This document shows positions 32,630 through 45,229 of a stretch of DNA of 64,000 nt, in pieces. Location: the NCBI GenBank assembly GCA_035610365.1, contig CM069432.1, positions 109,883,529-109,947,528 on the forward strand, written 5' to 3'. Position numbers and translations under genes: made by a program. The DNA comes from Aquatica leii. Its lineage: Eukaryota; Arthropoda; Insecta; Coleoptera; Lampyridae. Each line of letters opens with the position of its first letter. Within the stretch, counting starts at the first letter, position 1. The notes below the pieces were generated by a model that saw only the letters and a program-made list of their open reading frames with translations, was not told the DNA's origin and made no database searches.

Positions 32630-32960
32630 AATACCAAATTTTGAAGTTTGGCCAAATTAATGACCCCTTCTTTTGGGAGATTGAATGAAAGCAACTACTT
32701 CAGTAATTTGCGACGTTTCGTGTTCAGGATGAACACTTCATCAGGCTCGCTCACACTGGAGCCAAGTAATTTTTTTTTATGTAATTAAAATAAAAAATAT
32801 ATTAAAATTATATAAAAAAAAATTACTTGACTCAGTGTGAGCAAGCCTGATGAAGTGTTCATCCTGAACACGAAACGTCGCAAATTACTGAAGTAGTTGC
32901 TTTTATCCAACCTCCTAAAAGAAAGGCTCACTAATTTGGACAAACTTTAAAATTAATCGT
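32630..32960. repeat. Inverted repeat with hammerhead-like core in each arm
   Basis: The left arm (about 32630-32785) and right arm (about 32815-32960) are inverted copies around an AT-rich centre. Each arm, read toward its outer end, contains CTGATGA, a 6-bp stem (GTGTTC/GAACAC) with an ATCCT loop, then GAAAC and GTC. The CTGATGA boxes are at 32738-32744 (minus) and 32847-32853 (plus). An extra A before the stem departs from the hammerhead consensus, and stem I pairing is partial (GC plus UCAGU/ACUGA). This arrangement resembles inverted ends of Penelope-like or retrozyme elements. Confidence 0.6.
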
Positions 32961-33959
32961 TTACCAGAAGGCGAACCGTTCTTTAATAATACCAAACTAA
33001 ATCATTTAGCATTTCATTAATATTCGTATAAAAGTAAAAAAGATACTTTACAATTTGGTATTACAGTACAGTGTTGCTACTTCTTTGTTTATTTGTTAGT
33101 AAATAAAATTTAATTTATCTTAGTTATAATAATCAAATTATTATTTGCAAAACAATTTCTCGGTAATTTATAGTAATTTTATTAACATTACATTTGTATT
33201 ACAATGTAATTAATTTTAACTCACATAATTATTTACTTTTGCTACTTTATTTGACTGAAGTTAATCTAACATTCACTATGCAATTATGCAATTTTTTTTT
33301 CATTTTTTGACATCATCATTAAAAAACATCATTGAACATCAATAAAAAAAATTTAAACGTTTTACTAAGAAGCAAGTTGATTGATTTTTGAAAGAAGATT
33401 GAAATGAAAAGTTTTTTAAAGCAAAAATAAATTAAAAAAAAGTTTCAATTCTAAAACTAATAACAATTTTAGGTAAATATTATTATGAATCTTGCAGAGT
33501 CTGATAAAATTGACTATAAAAGATGTTAGGCACCAAAAATCAATCAAAATTTTGCAAGTTATAAAAATAATAAATATTTTACATAACCTATACGTAAAAA
33601 CATTAAAAGATTGTCTAAAAAAATAGAATTATCTAAATGAAAATGACTATAGAGATGGAAACGTTGAAAGGTGATTTTATACATGTTGTCTTAGCATGTT
33701 GATATCAAGAAAAGGTTTGTTATAAGTAATCTAGCTTAGAGCAAAACTTACTAACCCAGTAACCTAATACCTTTTACCTTACATGAAATGAGATGGCAGG
33801 TTTCTGTTTTTATATTGTATGGGATAGTACCAAGATGCCAAATCAATTTCGGCAACCGTTTGGATCACCGCCAAAAAGCGTAAAAATTACCGGAATTTTT
33901 CACTTTTTTTATTATTATTTCAAAAGTGCATTAAAATGTCTACAATTTAGGACCAAATT
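32961..33959. other. AT-rich DNA; one short frame not supported
   Basis: A frame at 33793-34035 overlaps the start of a transposon terminal repeat and shows no family features. Confidence 0.4.
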
Positions 33960-34359
33960 AGTTACAATAAGCTTAAGAATGTCTGAGATATGGCTCATCA
34001 AAGTTTATCAGATTTTCCATCAATGCTGGTTTTAAGTTTTAAGCTATATAATTGGTTCAAGTTTTAAAAACAAGCATAAAACAAAATTTATTTATTACAA
34101 TAAACATTTCTAGTTTTATTCAAAAACAATGTTTTTTTATAATAAAAATAATCTCTCGTAAAAGTTCATATTGTCAAGAGGAAGAGAGAGAAGAGAAAAT
34201 ATGAAGAAAAGGGAAAGCACGTTTCAACTTTATTTAAACTTCTTGGAAAGCTTATCTTCAGTTTTTGCGTTCATGTTTTTCTGTGCTTTTTTCAGACCAA
34301 ATAATTTTGTTATCCGGAGAGCTTTAGTTCATAGCTATCTCACAGATCATCGAGGTCAT

Positions 34360-36490
34360 CCATGTCAACGATGATATTTGGTCCATTCTTGCAGAACTGT
34401 CCACTGCATTGGTCAAATACAATAGAGCACTTCAAGCATGGTTTCCTGCAGTTACATGCGTTGCCACATATCTCCTTACAGTTGCAGGAGATTATCTGCA
34501 TGAGGTGTGGAGCTACATCCCTCGACGTTATCCAAGGGAAAAACCGTATTCTGTTAGAACCTACCTTATTTAAGCGGATCGATATCTATACCAAGCCATC
34601 TCTGCACCCGGTAGTAGGTTTTAGGTGAGTGGAGCGTTACAGCGTTTTGGGTGCTAAACAGTCTAGCAAGGTTAAAGTTAGTCTTGATTGCAACCTTTGC
34701 AAAAAGCTAAGCTGATAAAGCAGATCATTAAAGTTTTTAATTGAGTACGTCCACCATAGAACGCAATAGAAATTTACTCTTCTGCATCGGCTACGTCGTC
34801 AGATATAATATGCTAGTTGAAAAAAACTGGTGTGGTCACCACACGACTTTCCTAAAAGGAATGATGAAGAAATGTATTTTTATAAGGTTATGTTGTCATA
34901 AAACCACTTTGAAGTAATATGTTTGTATTAAAAACAATTAGTAAATCGCCAATTAAACAGACTTTTGTGCAACCGGCTATTTATTTTTTCTAAAAAAAAA
35001 TCGTCGCCAGCAGGATTCGAACTTAGATTATATAATGGAAATCTCTTTAAATTATAAATTAAATATCTAACAAACTGTTAATGTTAGAAAAAAAATTTTG
35101 AATAAATTGTTAGGAAGTATTGTCTCGATAAGAAACTATAAAAATAATTTGAATAATTTACATTCGTACAAAATTATATAAGAAAAACTGTTAAAAATGG
35201 CGGATATACCCACTTCCGGTTTCTTTATCAGACCCATCTTGATAAAACTGAGAGAATATGAAAAGCCAGCTCCATACCAAATTTCAAGTTACTAGGACTT
35301 TTGGTCCGAGAGTTATCGTGGGTACAACGTTACACACAGACACACACACACACACACACAGACACCCAAATTTTTTTTGTCAAAAATACGTTTTTTTGAT
35401 TCAGGAGACCTTGAAACGTAAAATTCTTCAAAAAAAAATTTTCTGAAAAAAAAATTGCCATCGCTATACTTTCCTTATAGGAAAGTAAAAAACTAAACTA
35501 ACTAAACCTAATTTTTTTAAATTACTGCAAGCAGCTTGGTTGTTCCCTGACTAATGAAACATAAAATAGAATTACATCCACTGAAAGCACGGAAAAAAAG
35601 AAGGAGATGACAGTAAAAAAATTGAGGTAGTTGAGTAAAAGATATCTGGCGTTTTGCTTTTCCACACTTCTGAAAGTAGATGTTACTGCAAGAGTTACCA
35701 GTAAATCTATGTGCTCATTTATTATGACCATTACTTCAAAATTAGAGCTATTTATAATAGTTGTAGTGACAATCAGCCCATCAGTTTCTATTTTGATCTT
35801 AAGTAAATAAACAAATTACACTTTTTTTATTAGATAAAGCTTTTCTTGTGAAATCTCTTTAAATGTAACCTCAGGAAAAGAATGTGACGAAATTCGGCAA
35901 ATTCTTCGACGCTTTTTGTATTATTCTTTTCAGCTGTTGGGGGATACCCGTGAAACACTATTACTACGAGCGGACCATATCGTGTAACAAGATATTAAAT
36001 ATATCTGCTAGATATCAACTCAAATGAAGATGTTTTGGACCACACCACTTTGTGGAGTTCATGACCACCATTTACAACTACAAGTTTAGATATTCCTTCT
36101 GTCTGAACAATATCGACATGTATACAGTATAGCCCGTGAAACAGTGTAAAGAGGCCAATGATGCTGCGTGATTTTTCTTTTTAAACTTGACATTTTTGTA
36201 GTTGTTTTCTACAATTCTTAACATCGCTTTCTTGCCAATATGCCATGTGACAGTTGGCCCCTTCCGCTTCTACAATTCCACTGCGTAGAACATGATAACA
36301 TACGTGTTAGAAAATAGAGGGTGACGAAGTAACTAGTCACACAGGTTTTTACATGCTGCTCAGTTGAGTGTGCATTAACATTGTAGAAATCTTCAATCTC
36401 AGCACATATATTCTGCAGATATATTATTTCAAGTGTCCATCGGGCAAGCACGGTGTTAGTTAGTCGTGTCTGTCTAATCACCTCGACCAG
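34360..36490 (-). pseudogene. Decayed CXC-type Cys-rich transposon protein
   Basis: At the 5' end (36480-36218) a frame contains LEIIYLQNICAEIEDFYNV and HSTEQHVK. Around 35731-35640 another has VMVINEHIDLLVTLAV, resembling the 'VVxGEDxDLLVLL' segment of a family common in insect genomes. Near 34540-34370 the C-terminus has regularly spaced cysteines (ISCNCKEICGNACNCRKPC, then KC...CSGQFC), a CXC-like metal-binding tail. An unrelated AT-rich insertion with a (CA)n tract lies between. The order fits an unnamed multicopy insect gene family, and the function is unknown. Confidence 0.45.
34995..35366. repeat. tRNA-like box B fragment and CA microsatellite
   Basis: On the minus strand AGTTCGAATCCTGCTGGCGACG followed by T7 (about 34999-35030) looks like the 3' half of a tRNA-derived SINE. 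A (CA) tract occupies about 35336-35365. Confidence 0.35.
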
Positions 36491-36890
36491 AACTTTTTAA
36501 AACGCCTAATGGTAAATAATTCGTTGATGGTAAATAACTGCTACTTACGGCAACTTATCTTGTTTTTTTAATTTTAACAAATCTTGCAAACAGATGCGCA
36601 CACTTGGCATAAAAAAAGTAGCTTGTAGCATGGAAAAACAGCAGCATTTTTTGATTGTTGTTCAGATGCAAACTTCAATCTTCTATTTGGTCTACTTAAA
36701 TGAATTAACATTAACAAATGTTTCATTAACTAAATTTAAACTTTATTGAACTATTTGAGAAATATTATTGATGGTTTGAATCTTGTATAACTTAACGCTT
36801 AAAAACTAGCATTCATGGAAGATTTGATGAACTTTGAAAAACCATATCTCGGGTATTCTTATGCCTATTAAAACCAATTATAGGAAGACC

Positions 36891-39800
36891 CCGCTTTTGA
36901 TGACAAGGTTACTCTGCTCAACTGCCAATGAAATAGATTATTTTATTTGTAAAATTTAATAAAAGATAAAAAAACAAAATCTGTGAAACAATTTGACAGT
37001 GTTCAATAGGAGACAATTGGTAGGGGTACTAAATTTGGTGTAATGATTAATTAATTAAGTAATAATTAATTAAAAAGTAATACAAAAAGGATAATATTAT
37101 TTTTCTAGTCAAAGTTACGCTATGGCTAGTCTAGCTTATATATATTTAAAGTAACTCAAAAAGCGATGATTTCGTATATTAGTAAGAGTAATAAATTTAA
37201 GGCAGTAGTGATAATAAATTAATAATAAAAAAGTAACAAAGTCTCCAAATATTCCAGGACGTTAAACAACGGTATGTCATGAATTGAAGGTTAAGAACAA
37301 ATAAACATTTTGTTTAAAAATGTATAAAAAGGGTTAAAAATTTAAACTAAAAAAATCTATTTTACAATAAATATCTCTTCACTCCAACATTTGAAATTTA
37401 ATACTTCTTTTTGTAATCGTATTAAACATTTTTTCATTTTAATCGTTGAGTTATTGTTTGTGTACAAATTTCATATGTTAGTTCTTAATATTGGTTTAGT
37501 TTATTTCTAATTTAAATTAATGTCTATCAATCTCATCAATTTCTTAACTGGAGTTTTATTTTTTGAGTTTTATTCAACTTTTTTTGTTGTCTTAAACATT
37601 TGATTGATGATTTACTAATTAATAGTTTTTTCCGTTATTACTAGTATAACTTATTTGATATTCTTTCTATTAGTTTCTTTTTATTAATTTGTATGTCTTA
37701 TTCTGTATATTTGAATTCCTTATTATTCTTGGTTGCGTTTATATTTTCGACTTGTTGCAACTGCAATTCCAATTTATATTCCTTACGAATTATACACTAT
37801 TTTTTCTACAAGTATATATTTAATTATTATTTAAAGACAAATACAAGTAAAACTTTTTACAAAAACAAACAACGCCAAAAATAAATAACCTAAATTTAAA
37901 AATTTGTTTTAGCAATAGGCTTATTTAGCATGCTGTCAGTTCGCTATCGAGGTGTTTTACAAAAGCCATTTTATTCTTTCAAAAACTAAATTTAAGTAAT
38001 AAGTTGATTCAATAAATTATCAGGTCGTTTCCGTGATGCAATTGAATTTGACAGTACATTCTATGGTAACTAACAGTACGCTAAATTACTTTTTTAATTT
38101 ATCATTTTTAGCTGTTTATCTCTATTTAGATAAATGGTGAGTATAATTTACGTAATTTAAATTCATGCAATCTTATAAGTCATGATCTAAATGATTTATT
38201 TCTTTAATTTGCGTTGATACATTAGTTTTATGTAACACTTATTATGAATGAGCTGAATCAGTGTGAAAAATATTAACATTATGTTTTGCAACCAATGTAG
38301 TCAAGTTTTTCTGACAAATACAATGTTGGTATTTAAACGTTTTTCTTAGAAAAATAATATTTCAACAAGCAAATAAGGTAAATTTGAAATGTTTAAAAAC
38401 AGTTTGTAATTAATGATCAATTGATAATTAATTACAGAAGTGAGTGTAACGTTGATTAACTGTTTTTATTTATAATTACTTTAAAATATATAATTTTTTC
38501 AATATATAAAAAAGTGATGTGCGCAAACAATTGATTGTTTTTCTAATATTTATTTTGTGTTATTTATTATAATGTAAATACAAAGTGTTTATGCAATACG
38601 GAGTAAAACTACAAATATTCATCATGTCCGGAGGAAGCATCTTGATATCTTGCAACTATCGATGTATGCCAAAAGATAATCGGTTCCTTCTAAATAATTT
38701 TATTGTTTGACTGATTTAATTATTTAATGGACTAAACATGCAAATTTCAGTAATTATTGTAAAGTTTCTAATCACTTGATTAAAATTCCTTATAATCATA
38801 ACGCTATTATAACATTGCAAAAATAAAAGTCCGATAAATTACTGTTTTATTCTAACAAAAAAAAACTCTGCAAGAAAACTTATAACAAGGTTTCAAACTA
38901 GATGCTTTGATTTATTCCAATTACCTTGAATTTAGTTTTTCTAAAATGTATTTACATGTAATTACAAAAAAGTCACTACTAAATACTAATGTTGGTAAGC
39001 ATAGCCAAAAATATTTAATTTAGAAACCAAATATTTTTACTCCATACGTATTTTTAAAACTAATGCAATAGCATCTACACGACTAAATAATTTGGTTTTA
39101 AAATTTTATAATGGTAGTGTACGGAATATTTGTACATGTCTTTAAAATATATTTTCATAGTTTATTATCCTGTACGGTAACAGCTTTGACCTGTACGGAA
39201 ATAACTTGTACGAAATGGAAATTGGTCTTATAAAATGCACAACGTTGCCTAATTGCAAATACACATACAATGTACTGTATTTTCTGTTTGTAGCAAAAAT
39301 TAAAATTTATAAATTTTATTTTAATTCTTTAACTGTTTGAATGTACGCCTTTTTATTATTGTTTTTCAGATAATTCCATCCATTTTATTACTATTTTTTA
39401 TTTATTGTTTATTTGTAAATTATTTTTCAGATTTGTCATAGCTTTTTGAATACAATATATTGTAGTGCTATATTTTTTATGTGCATTTGTACTTACGTTG
39501 CTTGTTATCCTTTAGATAAAATTGCAGTCGCCATTTGCTCTATTTTTTATACGCTTTGTTTTTTGTGTTTTTGAGTAGCAATGTTTAAGTTTATATTCTA
39601 GTTTGCTTGGCATTATTAGCTATTATTTATTGGATTGAAACTTGCTTTCTATGTTTTTTTTATAAAAGTTATATGAAATAGAACGATGTATTTTGTTTAG
39701 TAGATACTTCTTCTGTAAAACTATAGATTAATTTGTTTTTTAAGTTTTCTTGTTGCTCCTAAGAGTTTTTAATATTAAAAAAAAACTTGTAAACAGCTGC

Positions 39801-40000
39801 AATAAATTGTATAGCTTTAAATAAAAATTTTGAATAGTAAAACAAAAATTCTTAGATTTTGGAAAGCTTGAAGTATTGTTAATATAAATAATGAAAATAC
39901 CATAACGTTTCTTTTTTGAATATAATAGTTTTTTTAATTATTTAACAAAAAATATCACAAAAATTCGAAGTTAAAAAATAAATAGTTAAACGAATAATTT
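36891..40000. other. AT-rich DNA without recognised genes
   Basis: The short frame 37693-37884 has no family features. Repeated CTGTACGG motifs occur near 39120-39215 but do not form a clear element. Confidence 0.4.
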
Positions 40001-40603
40001 AATAGTAGATTACATACCGATTGGGGAAAAGCTTCGTTACAGTGGAGGGCTAGGTTGGCCGGCCGAGAGCGAAGCTCGAGGTCGGCAATATGCCCGACAG
40101 TGGAATGAAGCTTTTTTCTGAAGCATGTATACTATTTTATTCACACTCAGTTAGTAACGTACAGTTTCCCGAACCTCTTAAAGGTTGGTAAGTGAGCGGT
40201 TTCCATGGTTAAAAAAAACGAGTATGTAATGAAACCTCGCGGTCAGTAAAGTACACTTTCGGAACCTGTAATTCGTGTGTGTTATGTTTTAACTAATTTG
40301 ATAAAATGACAATCATAAATTAAATACGTATATGTCAATTGTGAAGTGTGCCTACTACGTTTTAATTTTTTACCGAAATAAACGATAATATTTTGGAAGT
40401 AGGTTTTCATTCATTTTTTATTAGTTTCATGTTATTTATTTTATTTAATGGCTGATTGTGAATAAAATTGTATACAAACCTTGGCAAAAGTGTTCCATTT
40501 GTCTCGAGAACTAGTTCACCTCGAGGCTATGCCTCTCGGTAAACTATAGTTCTCTCGACAGAAATGGAATATCCGCCTCTGTATGTAATCTACTATTATT
40601 TAC
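40001..40603. mobile_element. Structured MITE, long copy
   Basis: Termini are inverted: AATAGTAGATTACATAC at the left and its complement at the right. GC-rich internal hairpins at about 40055-40092 (GCCGGCCGAGAG.../...CTCGAGGTCGGC) and 40500-40560 (around CCTCGAGGCTATGCCTCTCGG) stand out in AT-rich DNA. A deleted copy lies at 58151-58452. Confidence 0.7.
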
Positions 40604-41523
40604 TTATATACTAAATGCCTATCGTCAACACTCATTTATAGCAAAAAAAACACGTGTTCAATAACTTTAGTTTTAGAGCCCATACTGCAAATTGCTTGTC
40701 AGTATGCGCAGTATTGCAGTTGCAGTGTGCATTGATCATTCTATTTAAGTAGATAAAACTTAAACCAATTCGTAAAACTTAAATAAATGAAGTGCGTAAA
40801 TGGGGTAATTAGAAATCCGTAGTATAACTGCTTAAAAGTTAAATGTAAATGACAAATGCTAAATAGGTCTGCATAAATCCACCTTTAACCTGTATAAAGT
40901 CATTGTGTATACTGTCAATTTATGGTCTGCCTTGCGCCATCTAACGCTCTCACGGTACACTGACGACGTAGTATGTAATGACATTTCTATGGTAACGACC
41001 TTCTATTACATACCATCTAATGTGATATGTAATAGATTCGAGTTTTTAATGATCCACTTCTCAAATTTTTCTTAGGTATTTATTTGTCATATTATAAACT
41101 GATTGTAAATAAAAAAATAGACCCCTCAAGACATTGTTTTGATAATTGTAAATAAACATTTGTTTTTATATTGTTTTAATATAATCAAATAAGGAAGTTA
41201 TTAAAGAATTGGTTTTTTAAGAAATATTAAGCTACAGCTCTTATCCAAATTACACCTATTTTGTCCCTGATTGTTGTAGTACACTTTAGATCGCCGATTT
41301 TTTGTTTCCAAAGATATAGTATAGCATTTCAACAAATAACCAATATTTGACATTGTAATTTTCTTAAGTTATTCTCTTTTTATTTCTGTTGTTTGTGTAT
41401 CACTTAACAATTTAATTATGCCGAAATCAAAAATTTTGCCGAATAAGAAGAGATAATCGCTGTAACCGTAATTTAAGGCAAAAACGATAAATATACATAC
41501 TTACATTTACGAATAAATATATA
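40604..41523. other. AT-rich DNA with a partial MITE-like patch
   Basis: At 40940-41040 TAGTATGTAATGAC and TTCTATGGTAACGACC recur in inverted form and resemble MITE ends seen elsewhere (60.57 kb). No gene. Confidence 0.35.
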
Positions 41524-42085
41524 CAGGCTGTATCAAATTTCGTGTTAAGTACAGAAATATCGTTTATTATCAGAGATAGAGAGTTGGTTAAATGGACAAA
41601 AATGATCTTTAAGTTATGCCTCAATAAATTCAAAAAACAAAATTTACCCATTCTATAAAATTTCTGAAATATGGCTGAAAATAATAAAATTAGTGTTTTT
41701 GATTGTTGGCTTTAAAATTGTTATTTGGGAAGGTATTTAAAAACTGTAAAAACTTTCTTAACAGAAGTTTTTCTGCTCTTTCAGATGATGGCAATAAATT
41801 TTTGTTATCGTTATTACTTTAATTTATATCGATACCAACTTTTGTTTTTCATTTGGTAGCCATTTTTAAGTTTTATGCAATAAGATAGAGAAAAAAATCT
41901 TGATATCAAAAATGTATAACATGTTCATGAAAAAATCAAAAATAAATTCAACATTTAAAGAAAACCGTTCCGATAGAAAATTTATTAATAAGTGTCAATA
42001 ATAACAATATACGTTTATAATTAATAATTAAACTACAATAAATAAATTGACGACCTTGATTTTCTAGACACACTACACATCTTCT

Positions 42086-42475
42086 TCAAACTTGTTCTGA
42101 AGCACGTCTAATGTGAATTCTCGGACAATTTCTACATGCACTAATAATTTGCTCTCTTAGCTGCTTAACAGAGTTTGAAGTTGCAGAATACACTTGATTT
42201 TTAACGTAACCCCAAAAGTAAAAATCTAGTGGTGTTAGAACCGCAGTCCAAAGTATGGTTCCATTTGTTCCTAACCATCTGTCTGGAAATTTTTGGTTTA
42301 AATAATTTTGGACAACTTGCGCATTGTGCGCAAGGGAACCGTCTTGTTGAAAATAAATTGATTTGAGTTGATTTAGGGGAATATTGTCTAGGAAATTTTT
42401 AAACTCGGTTTGTAAGAAAGTGAGATACATGTCACAATTTAAATGTTCTTCATTTATGATAAGGCCCATAATCAT
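42086..42475 (-). pseudogene. Mariner-like transposase, C-terminal part
   Basis: A 129-codon open frame with FQQDGSLAHNAQVVQNYL (second catalytic Asp) and TPLDFYFWGYVKNQVY, the third Asp 39 positions later. This spacing fits the DD39D-like insect mariners. The N-terminal DNA-binding part and first catalytic Asp are absent, so the gene is 5' truncated. The last codons (NCPRIHIRRASEQV) keep the family's usual tail. Confidence 0.75.
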
Positions 42476-42691
42476 ATTATTAAATATTCCACACCAAAAT
42501 TTTAAACTAAACTAAACTTAAGGTCTATAATTCCTCCTTCATTTTTTCTGAACCGACTTAATAAATTTTCAATCAAAACGGTTTTCTTTAAATTGTAAAC
42601 TTATTTTTATTTTTTTTATGAACATGTTATACATTTTTGAAATCAGGATTTTTTTCTATTTTATGACGTAAAAAACTTTAAAATGGCTACC

Positions 42692-43371
42692 CACTGATCT
42701 CTATAATAATATGGATAGCTGATACTGTAGTCTGATATTGACACCTTTAGAGAAATCATGAGCGCCACTCATTACAGAGACAAGAACTAAAATGTGGCGC
42801 TAACCTTACTTTTTTGTGACAGCTTAATTGTCAGTGTAATTGTGATAAATATTAATATTTATCTAAGATATTTTCTAAATACCTACCTATGTTTAAAAAT
42901 ATTTTGAAAATTGTTTGAGCGCATCAGTAGTAGCTTGTGCTTTGGATTCTTATTTCAATATGTATGTTATGTTCTTTAATTTTCTTGATTTCTTCACAAA
43001 TTTGTCATGAATTGGATCGTTAAATCTACAAGTATGTTAAGCATGTGTGATTAACTCTTAAGCGAGTTAAAATGACTTTAACTGTGTTGTTTTTTGTATA
43101 ATCTTATGGAAACTAATTAAAATTTGATTAGTCATTAAATTTCCAAAATTTTACAGTTTTATGCAATTCCGTAAATTGTTATGCAATTTTAACAAAATGA
43201 ATATTAATAAATTTTTTTGAAAAATAGCGGTACTGTTAGTTGTCAAGTAAAATTCGTTTAACTTAGTTCTAATCTCAGTATTGTGTGGCGCTGTCTTGTA
43301 CATAGTCAAATTCCATATTTAAATTTTTTTCTAATAAGTATCAGCTATCCATATTATTATAGAGATCAGTG
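42692..43371. mobile_element. 680-bp MITE with 34-bp terminal inverted repeats
   Basis: Ends CACTGATCTCTATAATAATA... are perfectly inverted over about 34 bp. The 8-bp duplication TGGCTACC (42684-42691 and 43372-43379) interrupts the mariner right repeat. The left mariner repeat supplies the unoccupied sequence. It has no ORF. The 8-bp duplication points to a hAT- or P-type parent. Confidence 0.85.
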
Positions 43372-43626
43372 TGGCTACCATATGAAAAACAACAGTTGGT
43401 ATCGATATAAAGTAAAGTAATAACGATAAAAAAATGTATTCCCACTATTGCCAAATAACAATCTTAAAGCTAAAAATCAAAAACACTAATTTTATTATTT
43501 TCCGCCATATTTCAAAAATTGTCTAGAGGGGTAAATTTTGTTTGTTGAATGTATTTAGGCATAACTCAAAAATCATTTTTGTCTATTTAACCAACTTTCT
43601 ATCTCTGATAATATACGAGATCCCTG

Positions 43627-44249
43627 TAAAGTAAATATTGGTCAGCACAATTGTTGCCTAAATCTAAAGAAAAATTTTTGAAAAACATTATGTTAACGCT
43701 AATTGATGAGTTTCTTTTTTTGGCCGTTTAAGTACTGTTTTATTTATTGTTATATTGACTAAAAAGATGGCAAAATAACATTGAAACAAAATTATTAATG
43801 ACTGCTTTTAATAATTACTTATTACAATTCAGTGATGTGCTTGAGTTCGCAGATCAAGAAAACACTTATGTTAATACTGTTATGACAGAGACAGCAAAGC
43901 AGGTGCCAATATTTGTATGTGGTACTTAGTTAATTTATATTTAAAATAAGCGCACCTAATAGTAGGTACTTCATTAATTTAGTTTAATATAACAATTAAA
44001 AAAAAAACTTGGGGTGTATGTGCAATTAAAACAAACGTTTCAAGTAATAATTATATCAATTTATTACTAAGCTAAATTTGACCTTATGTATGAGAAGTAT
44101 TTACCAAGTACTAAAAAAAATTAAAAAATTATAAACGGAAAAAAATGCAAGACAAAAATTATATTCAAAAAGTTTCTCAGTCTGGCTTTTTGTATGAAAT
44201 TCAAAAAATTATAATTCCAATCTTCTCTTTTTTTTTTAATTTATAAAAC
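43627..44249. other. AT-rich DNA, nothing recognised
   Basis: No supported feature. Confidence 0.4.
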
Positions 44250-45229
44250 ATAACAAAGCTCATCAACTTCAATATTTCGAATATTATTAGTCATTGCACG
44301 TTTCAAGTTTTTGATATTGTGTTTTTCAAATGTCCGTAGAAATCAAAATTTAGTTGCGTAAGATCTGGAGATCGTAAAAGATATAACCCTTATTATTATT
44401 TTATTGTATTTTAAAATTATTGAATTTATTCAATGGCAGCTCGGGTAGTACAAACCGTTCCACTGTCTTGATGAAAGTACACAAATTAAAGTTTGTTCTC
44501 ATCTAGCTGCTCGAAAAATAGATCCAAAATATTACGGTAACGTTCTGCATTTACAGTATTGTAAAAAAATATGAAACCAATTATCCTTCTTCTTTATATT
44601 GCAATCCATACACTAACTTTCACAACATGCAATGTTGTTTACGCAGAAATGTAGAGATTTTTGGTTACCAAAGTACAATAATTTGGTTATTTACATATTC
44701 ACTTAAATGAAATCATGACGCGTCCGTAAAGAAAGTTAAATCCAACAGGTTATCGTTATTTTAAATCTTCATTAAACTATTCACAAAATTGTACACGCTG
44801 CAAGAAGTCAGGTGCACGTAATTCTTGATAAACAGTACCTTTGTACGGAGTCATCAAAAGGTTTTTTTTTAATGGTTTGTGGCAAGTTTCTTCTAATTAT
44901 TTTAAAAATTGAATGCTTATAATTAAAAATAAAATTTAAAATGACTTTATACCAGATAAATTTACCACCGATTTATTAGGACTTTGTTTAATACGATTGC
45001 CAATATCTTCGACAACAGGTGCAGTGAGTATAGTAGAGATTCCTGTAAGTTTCCTCTTGCAAATACAATTCTTATTTAAAAATCGATTAATTAAAACTTG
45101 TTTGGAAAGCATCGTAAGTAAAGTTTCCTTCTAGAAAATATTCATTGAATTGATCGATGCAACTTCCATCGGGATTGCGAGTACCATTTCTCAATAGCAG
45201 TGATTTGTTCTGGAATAAACATTGTTAAA
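44250..45229 (-). pseudogene. Second mariner-like transposase, heavily decayed
   Basis: On the minus strand the N-terminal start MFIPEQITAIEKWY reads from about 45226. FFTDAS-FHLSEYVNNQ (first Asp region) lies near 44740-44690, and an HQDSGTVCTTRA segment (second Asp) near 44475-44445. Stops and shifts interrupt every segment. The order matches insect mariners of the QQDGxxxHTA type. Confidence 0.55.

Larger units (their letters stand above)
33960..36890 (-). mobile_element. Possible DNA transposon carrying a Cys-rich gene
   Basis: Inverted arms at about 33963-34060 and 36780-36880 share (G)AGATATGG...CAAAGTTxATCA...TTCCATxAATGCT and flank a decayed minus-strand gene. The outer ends could not be fixed, nor a target duplication found, so the class is unknown. 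Confidence 0.45.
41524..43626 (-). mobile_element. Mariner-like element, TA-flanked
   Basis: Long inverted terminal repeats at about 41524-41900 and 43380-43626 share GATAGARAGTTGGTTAAATRGACAAAAATGAT. Outer tips are CAGG and CCTG next to TA dinucleotides. The transposase remnant is on the minus strand, and a 680-bp MITE sits in the right repeat. Confidence 0.75.

Noticed and set aside
34995..35030. tRNA gene
   Set aside because: Only a box-B-like half and T run are present; no cloverleaf or 5' half could be drawn.
35258..35446. Open frame with a His-Thr repeat
   Set aside because: It translates a CA microsatellite and flanking repeat; no protein family features.
37693..37884. 63-codon frame with hydrophobic stretch
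   Set aside because: AT-rich chance frame with no context or family match.
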